NCBI GenBank assembly: GCA_023375785.1
Contig: SZWC01001605.1
Span: forward strand, 31,584-95,583
DNA from: Penium margaritaceum
Taxonomy: Eukaryota; Streptophyta; Zygnematophyceae; Desmidiales; Peniaceae
Direction: 5' to 3'
DNA length: 64,000 nucleotides
The notes under the pieces were generated by a model. That model did no database searches, had not been told where the DNA came from, and saw only the letters and a list, made by a program, of their open reading frames with translations. Each line of letters begins with the position of its first letter. Positions within the stretch are counted from its first letter, which is position 1. The position numbers and the translations under genes were made by a program. This document shows, piece by piece, positions 22,851 to 34,030 of the stretch.

Positions 22851-23852
22851 GTCATAGGTAAAAGAGGTGGACTCGGATGCATGGTTGGTAGCCAGAAGAA
22901 GCCTCAAATGGGGACTCTAGGATACCAGAGGTATCTGATGTGTGTGGAGGCGCAAGCAACGTGGTGGAATGAGGAACTCTTGACACTGACATACAGGGAG
23001 CAATGTCGTGCATAGGTGTAGAATCTCCTCCATGCGATGGTCTTGACAGGCCCCGAAGGGTCCTAGCACAAACAAGATGGAGATCACATAGAAAAACCTC
23101 CTCAAAGGATAGAGTGTCACGCGACTCAATGATTCGGTGCCACAGAAGGTCCCAAAACTGCCATGCCTTATACTCACGAGACACCTCAAGAAAGGTGGAG
23201 AGATGACCACGAGGAGCCAGTTTGCCATCTCGCTCATCCTCAGGGAGCCACAAGCTGGTGACACAATCACATATGCACACTGGACAAAGATATGCATGCT
23301 CCCTACACCAATGCTATTAGGGAGTGAAAGGATAAGGGAAAGGGACTATGGATAACTCTGTTCCAGTCCCGTGCCATGCCGTGTCTCATGTCTGACGCCA
23401 CGGGTCCTAAGGACCCGTGGCGTCAGACATGAGACCACAGTCATGCTCTGTGGTGAGAAGCCAAACATGAATTACAACCGTTGTATTGCTCACCTGCTGG
23501 AGGTAGAACACCCACTGAGAATGAGAGTAGGCATCAGTAACGGTGAGAAAGTAATGACTGAACTCCACCACAGATTTAATAGGTAAGGAACCAATGAGGT
23601 CAAAGTGGAGCAGCTCAAGCGGGTTGGAGGCTTGGAAAGAGGAGATAGGATAAGAGGACCTGTGTATCTTGCGCCTTGAGTACAATGGATGCGCACGGTT
23701 TTGCAAGGAAACTCAAAGGTAGCTAGGTCAAGGCCAAGATCAGGCTCCGTGCGGATCATGCTCTGAACAACAACATTGTGTACATGGCACAAATGACGGT
23801 GTAGAAAGGGAGTATGATGTGAATACAGAGTGCTCATGAAAGAGACGTACAT
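22851..23852 (-). pseudogene. Cop5 integrase with central deletion
   Basis: The left part keeps the C-terminal segment WLPEDERDGKLAPRGHLSTF with FWDLLWHRIIESRDTLSFEE. The right part keeps the zinc-binding segment (HRHLCHVHNVV) and the core start PLELLHFDLIGSLPIKS (first catalytic Asp as FDL). Between them the expected 60-90 residues around the second and third catalytic residues are missing. The junction is the 53-bp palindrome at 23,383-23,435. To its left MARDWNRVIHSPFP matches the Cop8 segment MTWVWNRVPHGPLP. Confidence 0.78.
23383..23435. repeat. Perfect 25-bp inverted repeat with TAA loop
   Basis: Bases 23,383-23,407 and 23,411-23,435 are exact reverse complements, separated by TAA. The stem contains GACGCCACGGGTCC and its complement. 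It sits exactly at the integrase deletion of Cop5. The right arm continues the integrase reading on the minus strand, so the left arm is likely an inverted copy of it. Confidence 0.97.
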
Positions 23853-24330
23853 TCAGTCCAAGGAAAGAGGTGAGGATGTGGAGGACAGGCGAGTGACATA
23901 CCCCAAGCTATTACAATACTCTACATGTAGCATCACACAACCAGATGGATGAAGAGTGATAGTGCCAACGCCATGAGAGTACAAAGCACCCATGTTCACG
24001 CGGTTGAGAGCAGTGAAAGACAGAAGGCTAAGTTCAGGGCCAGGCACATATAGCACATCAATTACATAGACTTCGTCAGACGAGCCACAAAAGCTGGTAA
24101 TACCAACACCACAAATAGGAAGCACCTGTCCGGACCCAATCTGAACACTCTAGACATTTCCATCTGGGCCAAGCATATTAAACACCTAGCGATATGACAT
24201 CATGTGATGTGTTGCGCCGTGGTCAATGATCTTGGTCACAGACGGACGCGATAATGCTGTACGGGACGACCTGACAGGAGGCAGACAACGGGCGTTGCCT
24301 AGGAGATTGAGATGCGAAGCGTGTCTACCA
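23853..24330 (-). pseudogene. Cop5 protease remnant
   Basis: The piece YVIDVLYVPGPELSLLSFTALNR and the following segment correspond to the second half of a copia protease. Further right the active-site block is degenerate (ATHHMMSYR preceded by a Leu/Ile run). It is collinear with Cop8, whose block reads DSGATHHMTA. Confidence 0.72.
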
Positions 24331-24466
24331 ATCGTCAAGCCAAGAAATATCATCTAGGACGAGGATACGAACTCATCGGGAATCCACAGGCTGGTCACCA
24401 CAAAGAGCAGTCTCTGTCTGATCCGTCGGCGACCTCTTGGCTAGCAGATAAACAACTCGTACTTCT

Positions 24467-25430
24467 CTAAGGCTCACAAGAGGGGATGCCGAGGCAGTGC
24501 ATGATGAACTTCTCTAACTGGTGCCCACGAGTAAGGGGCCCACGATTCCGGATGTATTGTAGCGTGCCCATACTGGAATATGGCACCGAGAGGTAGCTGA
24601 GATGCAACAATAGAGGTGACCACATTGGATAGGGAGTCCACGTAGCAACAAATCCAATGGAAGACATAGGAGGGGCCACGGACCCAGACGCAAATGTTGC
24701 AGTGCCGGTGGAGGAGGAGGCCATTAAAGAAACATCAACAGGAGAGGCACAACAGATTGCGGCTGTACCAAGGTACCGCTCACGCTTGTGACACATGGCA
24801 GTGACAACATGAGACTCATCCGTGGGTACTGGACAGGTGCACCAACCATGACCCAGCTGGCCACGTTTGTGGCAAATGAGAGAGTTGCCATTGGAGTTGT
24901 TGTTGGATGGCTGCTCGATCTTTCCCTCCTCCTTCTTCCCACAGTGCCCCCTTGCCGCGACCTGCATCCCTTGTGGCTCTGGCGACACTCTGGATCCCGG
25001 AAAACTAAGGCACAGGAGAGGTGTAGCTGACTGTTGCGAATACACACGTGTCTCCATGCTACAGGCGGGTATCCTGAATCTCCTCCTCCCATGTTAGGAA
25101 CCAGGAAGAGAATTAGGACACGAGAGTTCCATGGTATGCCATGGCCTCTCGAATTTTGAGGTCGAAGTCAATGAAGATCTTCGCGTAGTCAAGGGTAGCA
25201 TCGTTCCTGATGGTGAGGAGAGTGGCCAGCACAGGCGGACCAACCTTACCAAGCCAACGTAGAACATCCCGTTTATTGTACCAATGTGTGGTGAATGATT
25301 TGGAGTCGCATAGCTTGAGTTTGCTGGAGCTCCTTAGAAGGTGGCTGATGACAGCCTGGCCAAAAGCATGGTGGGGACGTATGAGGGTACTCTAGGCCTC
25401 ACGGGGGATGGGGTCAATGCCGTTAGTATG
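24467..25430 (-). pseudogene. Cop5 gag remnant
   Basis: Two alignable blocks exist. Near 24,800-24,900 the knuckle reads CHKRGQLGHGWCTCPVPTDE, with the second Cys of CX2CX4HX4C replaced by Arg. At 25,150-25,430 the helical core reads EAWSTLIRPHHAF, KRDVLRWLGKVGPPVLATLL and AKIFIDFDLKIREAMAYHGT, matching Cop8 gag position by position. Frames differ between blocks. Similarity ends at about 25,430, the truncation point. Confidence 0.75.
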
Positions 25431-27109
25431 ATTGCCGATAAAAGGGTTCGGGGTCTTTGCGATCACTCTTGGTGGTTGTCTTTTTCCACGTACCCTATTG
25501 CTTCCATCAAGTGTGCTTCCTGTCATCAGGACCCAATAGGTTTCCTTTCAATGCATGGGGTGTTTCAAGGTACCCAATCAAATCCCTTACAAACCTTTTC
25601 TATAATAGTCACAAACCACTTTTGTAGAGGAGTATGTGAATTTTCTTTGCGGACTGATGAAGCCAACATGTCGAGGCTGGATGCCATGGGACATTGACGT
25701 CGTTTTTTTTTGCTATCGCACGTTCTCTTGCATGCTTGCTGGATATGACGTAATTTTTGTTCTGAGACTGGGCAGGAATTAATCTTGTGTGAAAGTTGGA
25801 CATGGCAACTTTATCAAGAATCTTGTTAATACATGGTAACTCCTACGAAATCCCAAATGTCATTTGAGGTAGTGTTTAAAAAGATGTCAATGTAAAGAGG
25901 GTCTTGCAAGTCAAAATGATACAAAAACAGAACGACAACGATTCCATGGCTATGAAAGAAACAAAAGATTGGAAGTCTTTGGTCTATTTCAATGGCGACA
26001 TGGGACTTCAACTGTTTTTTACCTCACTTTCAAAACACTGGGGCGTCTTGTATATTTGTTTCCATGTAGAACATTTGAACCATATAACTATTTCTACGTT
26101 ACTTCGTAGACATATACGAGTCATTAAGCTTCACATTTGGACTTTTATGATTCACCACGCATCGACTTGTGGACGTTTACGCTGGTCGGTGTTTGGATAT
26201 TGTTTAAGGACTTTGACCTCCATTGTTCTGCCATATGAAAAGTTAGACTACTTAATACAAGATTCGACTAAACTATTTGGAACCATTCTGACATTTCAAT
26301 AGTTTTTTTCTCGCTGCACTAGATGTAGGCCTGCCGATGATAACTTTGCTTGTACAAAGTGATACAATAATCTTTAATTCAAAATATGTATAGCTTAAAA
26401 TATGGCTGGCCAATTCAATGACAGTGATTATTTGCTTTTTGGTATAGTTTGTCTCACTCGTATTTATTAATATGTTCTTGGAATTAAAAAAAATCATCTC
26501 AAGTGTGGTTTTTATGTGGATGCTATACTCTTCTAGAGACGCCTCTTGATATTCTTGAAATCTCCCTACTTCTTGACAGAGTTTGTCAAAGCAACCACAA
26601 AAGACATGACATTGCACGCTCTCACTTTGAGCATCCGTGACCTCAAGTATGTCTCGTTCTTGCATTTGAAGTTGTACATGTGTGCTTTGATAGGTCCTAG
26701 TCTTATCACCGAAGTAAAATAGATCCCAACCATAGTTTGCCTCCTAATAATAAAATCCGTATCTTGCTTTGTAACTTCTACTCGCTAACCACATCCATTG
26801 TTCTTGGCATAACATTAGGGACTCTTGCAACGCAGGGATGTCCCATTTCTAGCTACATTGTTCACCAGTCTTGAATGTGTTTTTCTCTTTGGAATAGAAG
26901 TCAGGGCAACCTTTTGTTATATTCCCATTCTACGGGTATAGAGAAATATAGTTTTGTATTGGTTTTTCATTCAAACAAAACATGTGAAACGAGTCTTATA
27001 ATGCCATTGAATGAGATCAAAGTCCTTACGCTTGTTGAAATCTTTGGGAATTTTTTTGTGTTGAGGTATCCCTCCCCAAAGGAAACTATGAAAAGGGGAA
27101 GAAAAAATT
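25431..27109. other. AT-rich stretch, no recognisable gene
   Basis: Base composition is clearly richer in A and T than the retrotransposons around it. Open readings of about 130 codons exist on both strands (25,904-26,302 plus, 26,273-26,665 minus), but I recognise no domain in either and their composition is unconvincing. Confidence 0.5.
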
Positions 27110-27149
27110 AAGGATGGAATTACCATGCACTCCTCGTTTTGGAGAGAGA

Positions 27150-27315
27150 GCCTCATTCCTCCCCTCTGAAAACAATAAGTCCCATCGGCCCCTACCGTTG
27201 AACAATAAACATCATTTGTCCCTTTGTTGGAACAAAAAGCCCCATCCTCCCCTGCCTCGGAACAATAAGCATCATTCACCCCTACCTCCAGAGAATAAGT
27301 CCCATCCATCCCTTG
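27150..27315. repeat. Left MULE terminal region: tandem repeats of about 33 bp
   Basis: About five diverged units, each with an ACAATAAG-type core followed by a C-rich half (CCCATC..CCCCT), lie in tandem. On the minus strand they translate as repeats of the type DGTYC or DVYCS. They are inverted relative to the array at 32,140-32,260. Confidence 0.75.
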
Positions 27316-27339
27316 CACTTGTCGAGGTCACATTGTGAC

Positions 27340-28743
27340 GGTATATTGTTTATTTTCTCTGAGGGAAGGAAAAATTGGTATTAGTTGTATGCGTTTCATC
27401 ATTTTCACACATCGCTTTGCCCATGCGCATTTCATGCATGTACTCGTGTCAAACATGAAGGTCAGACACCAACAACATTACTACATATTTACATAAATAT
27501 TTAGGGCAGTTCGACCTCAGGGCCGCGTTAGTTGAAGCGGCTCCATAAGGCAGCCCTTTTCTCTCCATCGTCAACGAACGGGCCCCGACTGCCAATCTCA
27601 CCAGCCGTGGAGCCCTGCCGTTCGATCTCAGTGACGACAGGGCCCTTCGAACGGCTCCTGCTTTTGAGAATCTCGATCCGGCGAAGTCCAGTGTTGTCGC
27701 AAGCCCTTGACCGACCAGAGCGAAGGCCGAGACATCAGCAAAAAAAGTTCTGCGTTCAACTTTGATATTAAAACGTCCTTTCTCACGCTAGTTTGCCTTG
27801 TTAAAACACATTATCCAGCTGGTGCTCGACGACTAGATGATTTCCATGCAGAACTACAGACCCATGCAGCGGGCTGATTTCTTGTCACGACGAGGAGTCA
27901 ACAGCAGGTGCAACAGCCGGCAGAGTTTCTTCGCGAGGGTTTCCATCGGGCCCTCGTGTTGGTCGCCGCCCAAATCCGGGCTCCCTTGCTGATGGATCCG
28001 GCAATGCGGGTCCTCGCGTTGGGACATCTGATAAACCAGGGCCCCTAGGTCAATTTATCCAAATATTTACAGTTCGACGGGCTTATTGTATTATTTTAAT
28101 GGGAGGAAATATACTTTGCCTTTGCATTCATTCGCTTGGTTATATTTCACAGACCAAATGGTGGGATTGACATGTTGTAAAAGTGAAGATTATCATCATT
28201 ACATCGAAACACACCTATGACGATTACTTGCCATGAGCTGGCAGGCGTACGTGTGGTGGCATGAGTACGTATTGCCAAACCTAAGAGGCTACAAATCCAG
28301 CTCAGTTGATGATAACAGGCCGATAGGTTTGTGCCTTTGAACGCGTTAAAAGTTGGCACTCTGGCAATTGTAATGAGAGCCTATCTTGAGAGTCCTCGTT
28401 AACATGTGGCGGTTAGGTATTTGCAACTGCAAGTTGCCAAGGACATGCGCAAGGATACGAGGTTGCATGCTCAAAAGAACATTGCCACAGATAGCGCCAA
28501 TACCTCTCCACGGTCTGCCATAGTAGAGTAGTCCAGGTGGTGGACATGATGTCCCACCATGGCTCAGCACCAAGTCTAGTCTCATTTAGCCTTGCTTGCA
28601 TGTCATTGACACCGTTGCGTCCGCCACCAACCATGCCTCCGGTGTAGTTGCGTTCTGTGCGATTGCAGTATGATGGTCCAAGTCCTAGACAAGACCGGAG
28701 ACTGTATTTAGATGGGTAGATGTGACTTTATATATACTAGATT
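27340..28743. other. 5' part of the MULE, no recognised coding region
   Basis: Mixed composition. A GC-richer stretch at about 27,510-27,760 and 27,880-28,050 has short open readings without known motifs. It could hold promoter and leader of the transposase gene. Confidence 0.4.
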
Positions 28744-30420
28744 GTGGAAAACATTCCACCATTTCAGATGGCTTCTCAACTTGAGGCGTGGCGTCTGTCC
28801 ATGCGACCAAGTCCTGATGAGAACAATCCGCCCTCCTCTCTCGGTCCTCCTCCGTGGTGGTACCCCAATAACCCTCCGAGAGACGATACATCAGGCGTGT
28901 TTGATGATGTCATATTTTGGTTGGAGTGTGATTGGAGCAATGATTGGTTTCAGAGGAGGTTCAACGACTGGGACACCATCCCACAGAACCAACTCTTTGT
29001 TGAGCCACTCTCTGCTCTGGCCTCTCCAGATATGCGGGAAGCCGGCCCAGTTAGGTATAGCATGGGACGCCATTGTGTCCTGCCCCTCCAACATGGACAT
29101 CTCAGTAATTTTTGTCTTGTTTCACAGTAATGTATTATCTTCTCTATGCAAACATGCATGGCAAATGATTGTACTTGTGTTGTTGTTGACAATCTCGCCA
29201 CTTGTCTTGTTATGTGATCGCTTGGACAGGTGATTTGGACAACGAGCCATGTCACACTCCCAAAAATTGCAAGAAGATCGAGAAGGAATTGAAGAGGGCA
29301 TAGTGTTCAACAACATGGATACCACTCGTGCGTACGTTGAGGACCACTCCGGTTGACAATCACTTTGGTTTGAAGTGGATCTGCACTGAGCCGGCGCGTT
29401 TCTGCGTCACTTGTGCTGAGGCAAAGACCAAGGGCTGTACCTGGCTACTTCACGTCCATGTTACGAGCAAATTCGGACACGTGACTTTGTCCCACAGATC
29501 CAAAGGCCACCGCTGCATGCCTAGCATTGGGCATGGGAATCCCGCACGCCATAAACGCTGAGTGGCCCGCAAAATTTCGAAAGCCCTACAGCGCAATCCT
29601 ACGGCTTCCAAGTGACTCCGAGCCAAGTGCTCCATGAACAGAACGGGGTGAAAATTTTCAGCAAGAAAATCTAATACGCCGAGTCACAGGTCCAAGAAAA
29701 ACTATTGGGCAAGAAGAGTGACACCCGGAGTCCTTGTCCTTCATACATGGACAAGGTACGTGGACATGTCTGGTTTTGCTTATCTTTTTGCCTGCACAAC
29801 TCGTCGTCTTATCACTTGACATGTGTACATCCATGTTCTCCATGCAGCCAACTCAAGTCAAACCGGACACATGCTATCTTCCACAAGCACAAGAGCGGTG
29901 CCTTCCTTTGGACGTTTGTCACTCCTGGAGCCGCCAAATTTGGGTTTCGGCATGGTCGCAGAATTGTGACAATGAATGTCACATCCTTGAAAAATGATCA
30001 CAAGCGGATCCTATTGCTTTTACATTTCTTTGACATTAACGACCATGATGTGCCCATGGTCTGGACCCTTGCACCTATAGAGGACGAGAATGCTTGGAAC
30101 TTTTTTTGTGTCCAGCTTGCTCCGGCATGTCCCATTGCAGCTCAGGCTGGTTCTTGCATCATCATAGAGAGGGAAAGGGACTGGAGAACGCACTGTAGAA
30201 GTACTTGTCTTGTGCTTCACATGCCTTCTACACATAGCACACAAGATAGGACGTACACAGCGAAGAATACATGTATCCCACCTTCAATGTCTGTAATCAT
30301 TCCTGATGCATGTTTCTTTGATGAACAATTTGACCTCATCTCTTTCACATTCAATGTTCTTGAGAGCTGTGAACAAGGCATTTTGTGTGCAATACACATA
30401 TGTAGCACACGGCCGGTGTC
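28744..30420 (+). pseudogene. Mutator-like transposase pseudogene
   Basis: A first piece (28,744 to about 29,050) encodes an acidic Pro/Asp/Trp-rich N-terminus. It ends before an intron-like gap with an acceptor TTGGACAG at about 29,227. The second piece carries the N-terminal MULE zinc-type domain (FCVTCAEAKTKGCTWLLH and HRC) and then the DDE region with MNVTSLKNDHKRILLLL, DHDVPMVWTLAPIEDENAW and QAGSCIIIERE. Known families have a catalytic Asp in the first block (DGTHL type); here it reads N-V-T-S, so that Asp is lost. TGA codons at Trp-like positions, two TAGs near 30,200 and at least one frameshift interrupt it. The family cuts and pastes DNA at terminal inverted repeats. Confidence 0.75.
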
Positions 30421-30742
30421 ACGTGGATCACATGGGGGTCCCTAGCCTGTGGACGGTCGGATGGGTTGGCTTGAGGCTTAGAGGCCCTCAAGCACCGCGG
30501 CTTTGGCCTAGTTGGCCAAGGATTTTGTCCAATCCATTACATTGGTATTTGGGCGTCGGGGTTTGATTACCACATGCGGATGGCGAGGGCGGCTCACTCC
30601 TACGTGGGGGGATTGTAGCGTGGATCGAATGGGGGTCTCTGGCCTGTACGCGGTTGGACGGGATGGCGTGAGGGTCGGAGGTCCTCAAGCACCACAATTT
30701 TTGCCTAGTTGGCCAAGGATTCTGTCCAATTCGTTACAAGTT
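30416..30742 (+). repeat. Two direct copies of a unit of about 130 bp
   Basis: Positions 30,416-30,545 and 30,613-30,742 are homologous. Both share GGCCTAGTTGGCCAAGGATT- or TGCCTAGTTGGCCAAGGATT-type sequence and CCTCAAGCACC. A spacer of 67 bp separates them. They follow directly after the transposase remnant, and no function is visible. Confidence 0.8.
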
Positions 30743-32139
30743 ACTATATTCATTGTTATTCCACGTGCTACCAAAACATGCATCATCCAAGGATGAACTT
30801 CCTCCAAGCCGAACACGCACCGGAATATCTTCAGTATTTTCTCAATTTCAGATGGATGAACATATGCATCAAATGCAGACATTACAAAATACATACAGTA
30901 ACAAACGTTACAGTTCATTATCGTACATACGTGTAAGCAGTCCCTTTACTGTTTTCCCAGTGAATCACATGGCATGATAGGCTTAATGCAAGTCAAACAT
31001 TCTTCTCCACAACCTTTTACAAATTGTGTATACTCAGAGCCTACAATTACATGTTCATGATAAACTGTTTGTAACCCAAAACACAGGACAATGCGCACTA
31101 AAAGCAAGGAAGATACTACACATTTCATCATTAATTATGTATGAACTGCCAGTTAATGTGCTCATATTTCAACTAGTACAAGACGTGTACGCCACGTCAT
31201 GCCAGTCTGATGTGTTTATTGTGTTTCTTTTAGCATCCATTGAACACTAATTGGAGGCCAAGTGGGGAATGTTGTATGCACTAATTATCATTGAACACAT
31301 GGTAGTTCATTTGCTTATTGTGCAGGAATAATTGAATTGATATAACCACCACATCGGATTAACAAATGACAGTGATACAAGTGGAGCAAATGCTAATTAC
31401 GGCCACAATGCCTACTCCATGAAGCACATGATCATTCATCCTCTTTCGTCACATCCCCGAATGTGAAAATGACCAGACCTACACCCATGGTTCCCAATCT
31501 GGTGAGCAGTCTGATGTCTGATCATGGGGTGCCTACTTGCTTGACTGCCAGCACATGGTATGTGGATCGTCGGATGGATTTGTGTTCATCATGTCCCATT
31601 CGCACTTGGTCTTAGACCACCAGGCCACCACAGTGCCGTGATCCAAGGGGGGAGGGGAAGGGATGATGGTTCCCTAAGGACCTAAGTGAGGCTCTGATTG
31701 TATCAACCAACACTCCAAAGATGGTAGGGGACATCTATCTCCAAGATGAGACATTCCAGTAACTGGTTTGCAACGTACACGTGAGTACGCAAGGGAGGAC
31801 GACATGGATTGCAGTCGTGACACTATACATGTAATCCATACGTACACGTCTCATGCTACAACCAAGAAAGTTATGACCCGTTCCGCTTCTAATATTTGAG
31901 TAGCATCACTCGACATGGGCACCCGTCATGTGCGGCCTACCCCACACCGAAGTAGGGAGGTGCATTGACGAGTCCCATCCCGAGCCTCTGCTCAGACCAA
32001 GGCATTTACATTCAATGGAGAGTGTCTAAGGTAGGATTCTTTTCTGATGGACGTGAACATGTATGGTACCTCCACTGGGTATGTAGGGCTTTTTTTCGTA
32101 GTTTTCAAAAGGTTTGACTTTAATTTGGATGTGAGGGGC
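30743..32139. other. 3' part of the MULE, no gene
   Basis: Non-coding sequence between the direct repeats and the right terminal array. No domain, long reading frame or tandem repeat was recognised. Confidence 0.45.
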
Positions 32140-32260
32140 GGATGAAGCTCATTAGGTTTGAATGGGGTTTATTGTTGTGATGAAAGGGCGGATGAGGCTT
32201 TTTGTTCCGAGGCAAGGGTAAAAGGGGTGTATTGTTCGGGATCTATGAGGGTCATTGATG
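32140..32260. repeat. Right MULE terminal region: inverted counterpart of the left array
   Basis: Degenerate repeats of the type GGGGTTTATTGTTGTGATGA and GGGGTGTATTGTTCGGGATC lie in the orientation opposite to the left array. The plus-strand translation gives GVYCC and GVYCSG, matching the minus-strand translation of the left array. Confidence 0.65.
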
Positions 32261-32795
32261 ACAAAACAGGAGGTAATCGGCATTTTCACCTAACAATTCA
32301 TGATTATTTATTCCAAATTCAAATAAAGAATTCATTGTCAGGGTTATGGCACCTTTAACTAAAACATGGTCATAGACACTTCGATGGGGACCATGGCTTG
32401 TGGGAAGGGAGACGCAGAAGCTATTCCTTGGCTCATTCAGTTACAACTGGTGTAAAATAGGCTGTGGCTAGAAAATGTCAGTGGTAAAAATGTGCGAGGG
32501 AACAAGAGAGAGAAAGAGAGTGGAGCACCATGGATTTGTTGCAAGCTCACTTGGAGGAGAAACGGTAATAAGAACAAGTGTTAGGCCACACTTGGGTGGA
32601 AGGAGAACTTAGGCCAGTGAGTGAGCCCCTCCTTGCGCTTCAGGCACAAAGTGTGGTTGCCGCCACCCCTAGGGTTGAGCCAGACCTCATCGGAAAAAAT
32701 CCGAGACATGTCCTATGAGAGAAAATCCTACATCATGACCCCACCAGGATCAACTCTTGACAACTAGCCTAGGCAACCACAATAACAATGAGGCA
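32261..32795. other. Flank between the MULE and Cop6, no gene
   Basis: No coding region recognised. The final bases TGCAA (32,796-32,800) are the probable left target duplication of Cop6. Confidence 0.5.
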
Positions 32796-32800
32796 TGCAA

Positions 32801-33445
32801 TGAGAAATTTCTAGGAAGCTTCCTAACCTTGCTCCTGCTCATGTGGCGACACAGTCCAGTTAGCTCGCGCACTAGCAAGCAAGCAGGTGCAAGAAACAGT
32901 AAGGGTCAGGCTAGGGAGATGTGCAAAGCCTCGTAAGCTCCAAAGGCTTAGTAATGTAGAGAAATATGACAACTGACAAGAACACAGCATAAATACTTGT
33001 CGCGACGCACTACAGGTGACGCACTCGACAGTGTGTGTTTGTCCTAAAACTAGCCCAAAACAATTGTTTTGGCCGTAACTCTGTACCCAGGCATTCAAAC
33101 GCAACATCGTCTGAACGTAGAGATTCAAAATCTCGAGCCAAACGCTACGACTCGTCACACACAGGTCTGGCATTGATCAAGGGATAGACAATGCAATGCA
33201 TGCAAATGGGGCTCAAAAGCCAGTTCACCGTGAAAGCTCTAGCGGCTATAGAAAAACTACAGAGCATCTTAGCAAGCACCCGGGACGTCATGGCAGCTGT
33301 CTAACAGCTGCTAGTGGTTGGATCCACCACCCGTCGATGCTCTGGCGCCAGCTGGGTCGATATCAGGGATTTGCACGAGCATGGACATGGCCAACATAGT
33401 CATAGTAAGTTGTACAAACAGACATAGATGACTCACATCACAACA
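32801..33445 (-). repeat. Cop6 3' LTR
   Basis: It starts TGAGAAATTTCTAGGAAGC and ends CACATCACAACA on the plus strand. It is collinear with 40,388-40,920 joined to 57,026-57,134. A minus-strand polypurine tract CATGGGGGAT (33,446-33,455) adjoins it. Confidence 0.9.
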
Positions 33446-33455
33446 ATCCCCCATG
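33446..33455 (-). other. Cop6 polypurine tract
   Basis: CATGGGGGAT on the minus strand directly precedes the TGTTGTG start of the 3' LTR. The same kind of tract precedes the LTR fragment ending at 63,356 and the Cop5 LTR. Confidence 0.8.
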
Positions 33456-33599
33456 ATCTGATGGTACGCATGTCTGCACACGTGCAGAACTGACACAAGT
33501 GTGCAACAAGATGCTCAACAGTCCCTACTCACACACCCCACTCTCAGCCACTCTCAGGTAAGGGACGAAGCCCGACAGAACAAATGGCCACCATGAACT

Positions 33600-34030
33600 T
33601 TCCGAGTGCAAGTGCCTTGGTCAAGTAGTCATCCCACTGCATGTCTATGCCAACCCAGATGACAAGATCACCTGTCGTTCTACAAGATCATGCACAAAGT
33701 GATGCTCAACAGTAATGTGCTTCGTGCGTACATGAAACACACCAGAGTTCTTTGCAATGGCAAGAGCGCTCTGGTTGTCACAGCATAGAATGATGCAAGA
33801 CACAGACTGACACAACTCATAAAACATATGTTGCAGCTACACCGACTCAGCAACCCTAGCCCCCAGAGCAACATACTCAGCGTGTGATGAGCTACATGCG
33901 ATACAACCCTGCTTGCCGCTACTCCACAGCACAGTGGTGCAACAAAGCATGAACACGTAGCCTGTCCGACTATGCCCATCAGGACTCCACACCCAGTCAT
34001 TGTCCATGTAGACGTCGACTATCACCAAAT
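33600..34030 (-). pseudogene. Cop6 RNase H
   Basis: It reads VDVYMDNDWVWSPDGHSRTG with SSGKQGCIACSSSHAEYVALGA, then TAG (33,838-33,840) where family members have Trp, then LQHMFYELCQSVSCII and LCCDNQSALAIAKN. The three acidic positions are visible (D in YMDND, E in HAEY, D in CDNQ). The primary-structure order is that of copia RNase H. One stop and a shortened C-terminus inactivate it. Confidence 0.82.

Larger units (their letters stand above)
19975..25430 (-). mobile_element. Cop5: Ty1/copia element of the Cop8 kind, 5' end lost
   Basis: The 3' LTR (about 19,975-20,739) is a diverged homologue of the Cop8 LTR. It is followed by polypurine tract, RNase H, RT, linker, integrase, protease and part of gag, all on the minus strand in the proper order. 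Similarity to Cop8 gag stops near 25,430 with no leader, primer site or 5' LTR, so the element is truncated there. The integrase has lost its centre at a perfect palindrome. Many stops mark it as old. Confidence 0.8.
27110..32260 (+). mobile_element. Mutator-like DNA element (MULE), degenerate
   Basis: A central plus-strand reading (28,744-30,420) resembles a Mutator-type transposase. It is flanked by inverted, homologous regions built of short tandem repeats (about 27,150-27,315 and 32,140-32,260). The segment CCTCGGAACAATAAGC on the left has its reverse-complement counterpart on the right. Exact ends and target duplication could not be fixed. The transposase has lost catalytic residues and has several stops, so the copy is not autonomous. 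Confidence 0.65.

Noticed and set aside
25904-26665. Possible genes on both strands in the AT-rich stretch
   Set aside because: Two overlapping opposite readings of about 130 codons without motifs are expected by chance at this length and composition. No support for either.
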